Below the pieces are notes generated by a model, which was given only the letters and a program-made list of their open reading frames with translations, was not told the DNA's origin and searched no databases. A program made the position numbers and the translations under genes. From Bemisia tabaci (lineage: Eukaryota; Arthropoda; Insecta; Hemiptera; Aleyrodidae), in the NCBI RefSeq assembly GCF_918797505.1, contig NC_092795.1, forward strand, positions 19,207,131-19,271,130: a stretch of 64,000 bases of DNA, read 5' to 3'. Positions 62,323 through 64,000 of the stretch are shown here, piece after piece; the stretch's first letter is position 1, and the number at the start of each line of letters is the position of its first letter.

Positions 62323-63574
62323 ATGGTCCATCGAACACTGGAGTGGGTTGAAGTGGTTATCTCACGAGTCGGAGACCCTCGTGTTGTCGGACAAAGCAAA
62401 CAGTCATTAAGACCCTCCTCGATGACACGTTTATTGCTATTGGCGGTTACTTATGGTGCTAATCAATTTATGGATGTTGCATTCCTGTACTCACCTCCCA
62501 TCCTCCACGTCGAGCCGCTGCCGTTTGAATAATCTTCTGTGACGATATTGTACCTTGCGACTCATTCATGAGTAATAAGTAGGAGTATACAAACATCTGC
62601 GACTTAATAAGCTCCTTGCCATGCTAGCCAAATTGAAGGCTTTATTGTACGATTTTGAGCTATTTCACTGCCGTGAATTTCCGGATTCATGCCTGTATGA
62701 TGTTGATATTTTTATGTCTGTTTGGAAAAGCAGAGATGTTAAAAGTCAGACCGTAGCTGCTCCGGCGCAAAGTGGAATGAGTCAATTGGAGGGGTCGGAC
62801 AAAATTTGGAAACTTCAAACGCTTAGAACTCCTTTTATACGAAACTTTGAGGTTCTAGAAGTTGCTTTATTGGTTTCCTCGTGAAATTTTCTTAAAAATA
62901 TTCCCCTTGAAATGTAAAATGTGACAAAATAAACATCAAAATTTGCAGTTTTAGTAAAAAATTTCATGTCCGACCTCTCTAATTGACTCTATCCACTGTG
63001 CGGCGTAAGGGCGTATCTCGATTTCCGGATGAGCCCCAAAAAGCATGGGTTTATATGTGAAAGAGGGCTCGCAATGCTCGCATGGATATTGATGATACGC
63101 CCATACATCAGAGGAACGACGAGTTGTACGGGCACAATACTGCCTAGCAGCCTCCAGACGTTGCAGAGGTCTCTTTGATAATATATGAATTTTCTAGAAA
63201 ACTTGTCAATTATTTCCTTCCTATTTTGTAGAAAATTGTTTGATTTGAAGTACGATCAAATTTTAAAGTACTCAGGTAAAATATTTATAACTTTTCTCAA
63301 ACTGTAAAATTTTATCGGAGGAAACTTTGCAAATTTCAGAGGCTCTTTTCGACGTTTCTCCCTACAGCACGACAGCACAAGGAGAGGTTAACATCCCTGC
63401 CAATTTTTGACAATTTACGATTTCTGCAGTTAATTCTCTCCCGATCGTCAGATGAGACACCTCTTGACCCTTGAATCCCCTCTCCCCGGGACCCTAAAGT
63501 CACTTAAAGACATTTCAGAGCATAGGTAGATCCAGACACTTCTAACGGAGGGGGTTATAAGGGAGTCAATTTCG

Positions 63575-63765
63575 TCACGATCTTTCCTTCGTTCGTTGAT
63601 CCTTCTTCCTTCCTTCGTCCCCTCCTCCTACTTTCCTTCGTTCCTTTGTTCCTCTTTCCTTCGTTCCCTCCTCCTTCTTTCCTTCATTCCTTCCTTCTTC
63701 TTTCCTTCGTTCCCTCTTTTTTCTTCCCTTCGTTTTTCTTTCCTTAGTTTTCCTTTTTCCCAACG
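63575..63765. repeat. Polypyrimidine (TTCC/TTCG)n microsatellite
   Basis: About 190 bp of nearly pure C/T on the plus strand, built of TTCCTTCG-like units with insertions. The Lys/Glu/Arg-rich minus-strand and Ser/Phe-rich plus-strand open frames across it are artefacts of the repeat. Confidence 0.9.
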
Positions 63766-64000
63766 GGGGGAGGCGTAACTCCCCCTACGCCCCCTCTTGG
63801 ATCCGCTCATGCATCAAAGCTTGAAACTTTTCTCGCGCCTCCAACATGAATCATGCTGAATGGATCCAGGCGTGAGTGCGAGTAGGTAATCCAGGTACGC
63901 AACTTTTCGAGGAGCCGAGCCGGTCGTTAATCGAGAGCGATTATCGGCGGGAAATGAAGTGGAAGTTGAGGTGAAGGTGAAGGATGCAGTCGGTCGGGTG

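Noticed and set aside
63575..63810. Lys/Glu/Arg-rich and Ser/Phe-rich open frames
   Set aside because: Produced by the polypyrimidine microsatellite; no real gene.

Overview
The window is AT-rich animal DNA with short exons, GT-AG introns, AATAAA poly(A) signals and dense small DNA-transposon debris. The gene content points to an insect: the small SAM-domain protein Aveugle matches fly Ave almost end to end, and the Atg8/GABARAP protein is of the usual insect kind. A hemipteran is possible, but the sequence alone does not fix the species. There are no bacterial genes, operons, CRISPR arrays or recognisable tRNA/rRNA genes.

Six protein-coding genes lie on strictly alternating strands: (1) the 3' end of the RNA helicase DDX54 (+, 71-4372, gene enters from the left); (2) tRNA m2G10 methyltransferase TRMT11 (-, 14183-6015, 10 coding exons, 465 aa); (3) a spindle-checkpoint kinase of the Bub1/BubR1 (MadBub) family (+, 16361-32041, 16 coding exons, 1126 aa); (4) the autophagy modifier GABARAP/Atg8 (-, 37960-35911, 3 exons, 120 aa); (5) Aveugle (+, 40415-42870, 3 exons, 107 aa); (6) an AIG1/ADTRP-family membrane hydrolase (-, 57268-44113, 5 exons, 236 aa). 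Every intron phase was checked by hand and each model reads open from exon to exon. The genes are unrelated housekeeping or signalling genes and form no common pathway.

The most interesting gene is the checkpoint kinase. One polypeptide carries the Mad3/BubR1 parts (TPR-like region, three KEN boxes, four ABBA-like motifs), the Bub3-binding GLEBS motif, a Bub1-type CDI motif for Mad1, and a kinase domain with all catalytic residues. This is the layout expected of an unduplicated ancestral MadBub protein.

The rest is introns and spacers. They hold many non-autonomous elements with inverted ends, several with exact target-site duplications: a 205-bp element with a 9-bp duplication (3864-4068), two piggyBac-like TTAA elements in TRMT11 introns, hAT-like elements at 14489-14691, 27028-27191, 39181-39915 and 60663-61483, and a three-copy family at 10.7, 41.7 and 44.8 kb. 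The last 6.7 kb (57.3-64 kb) has no recognisable host gene and is built largely of repeats.
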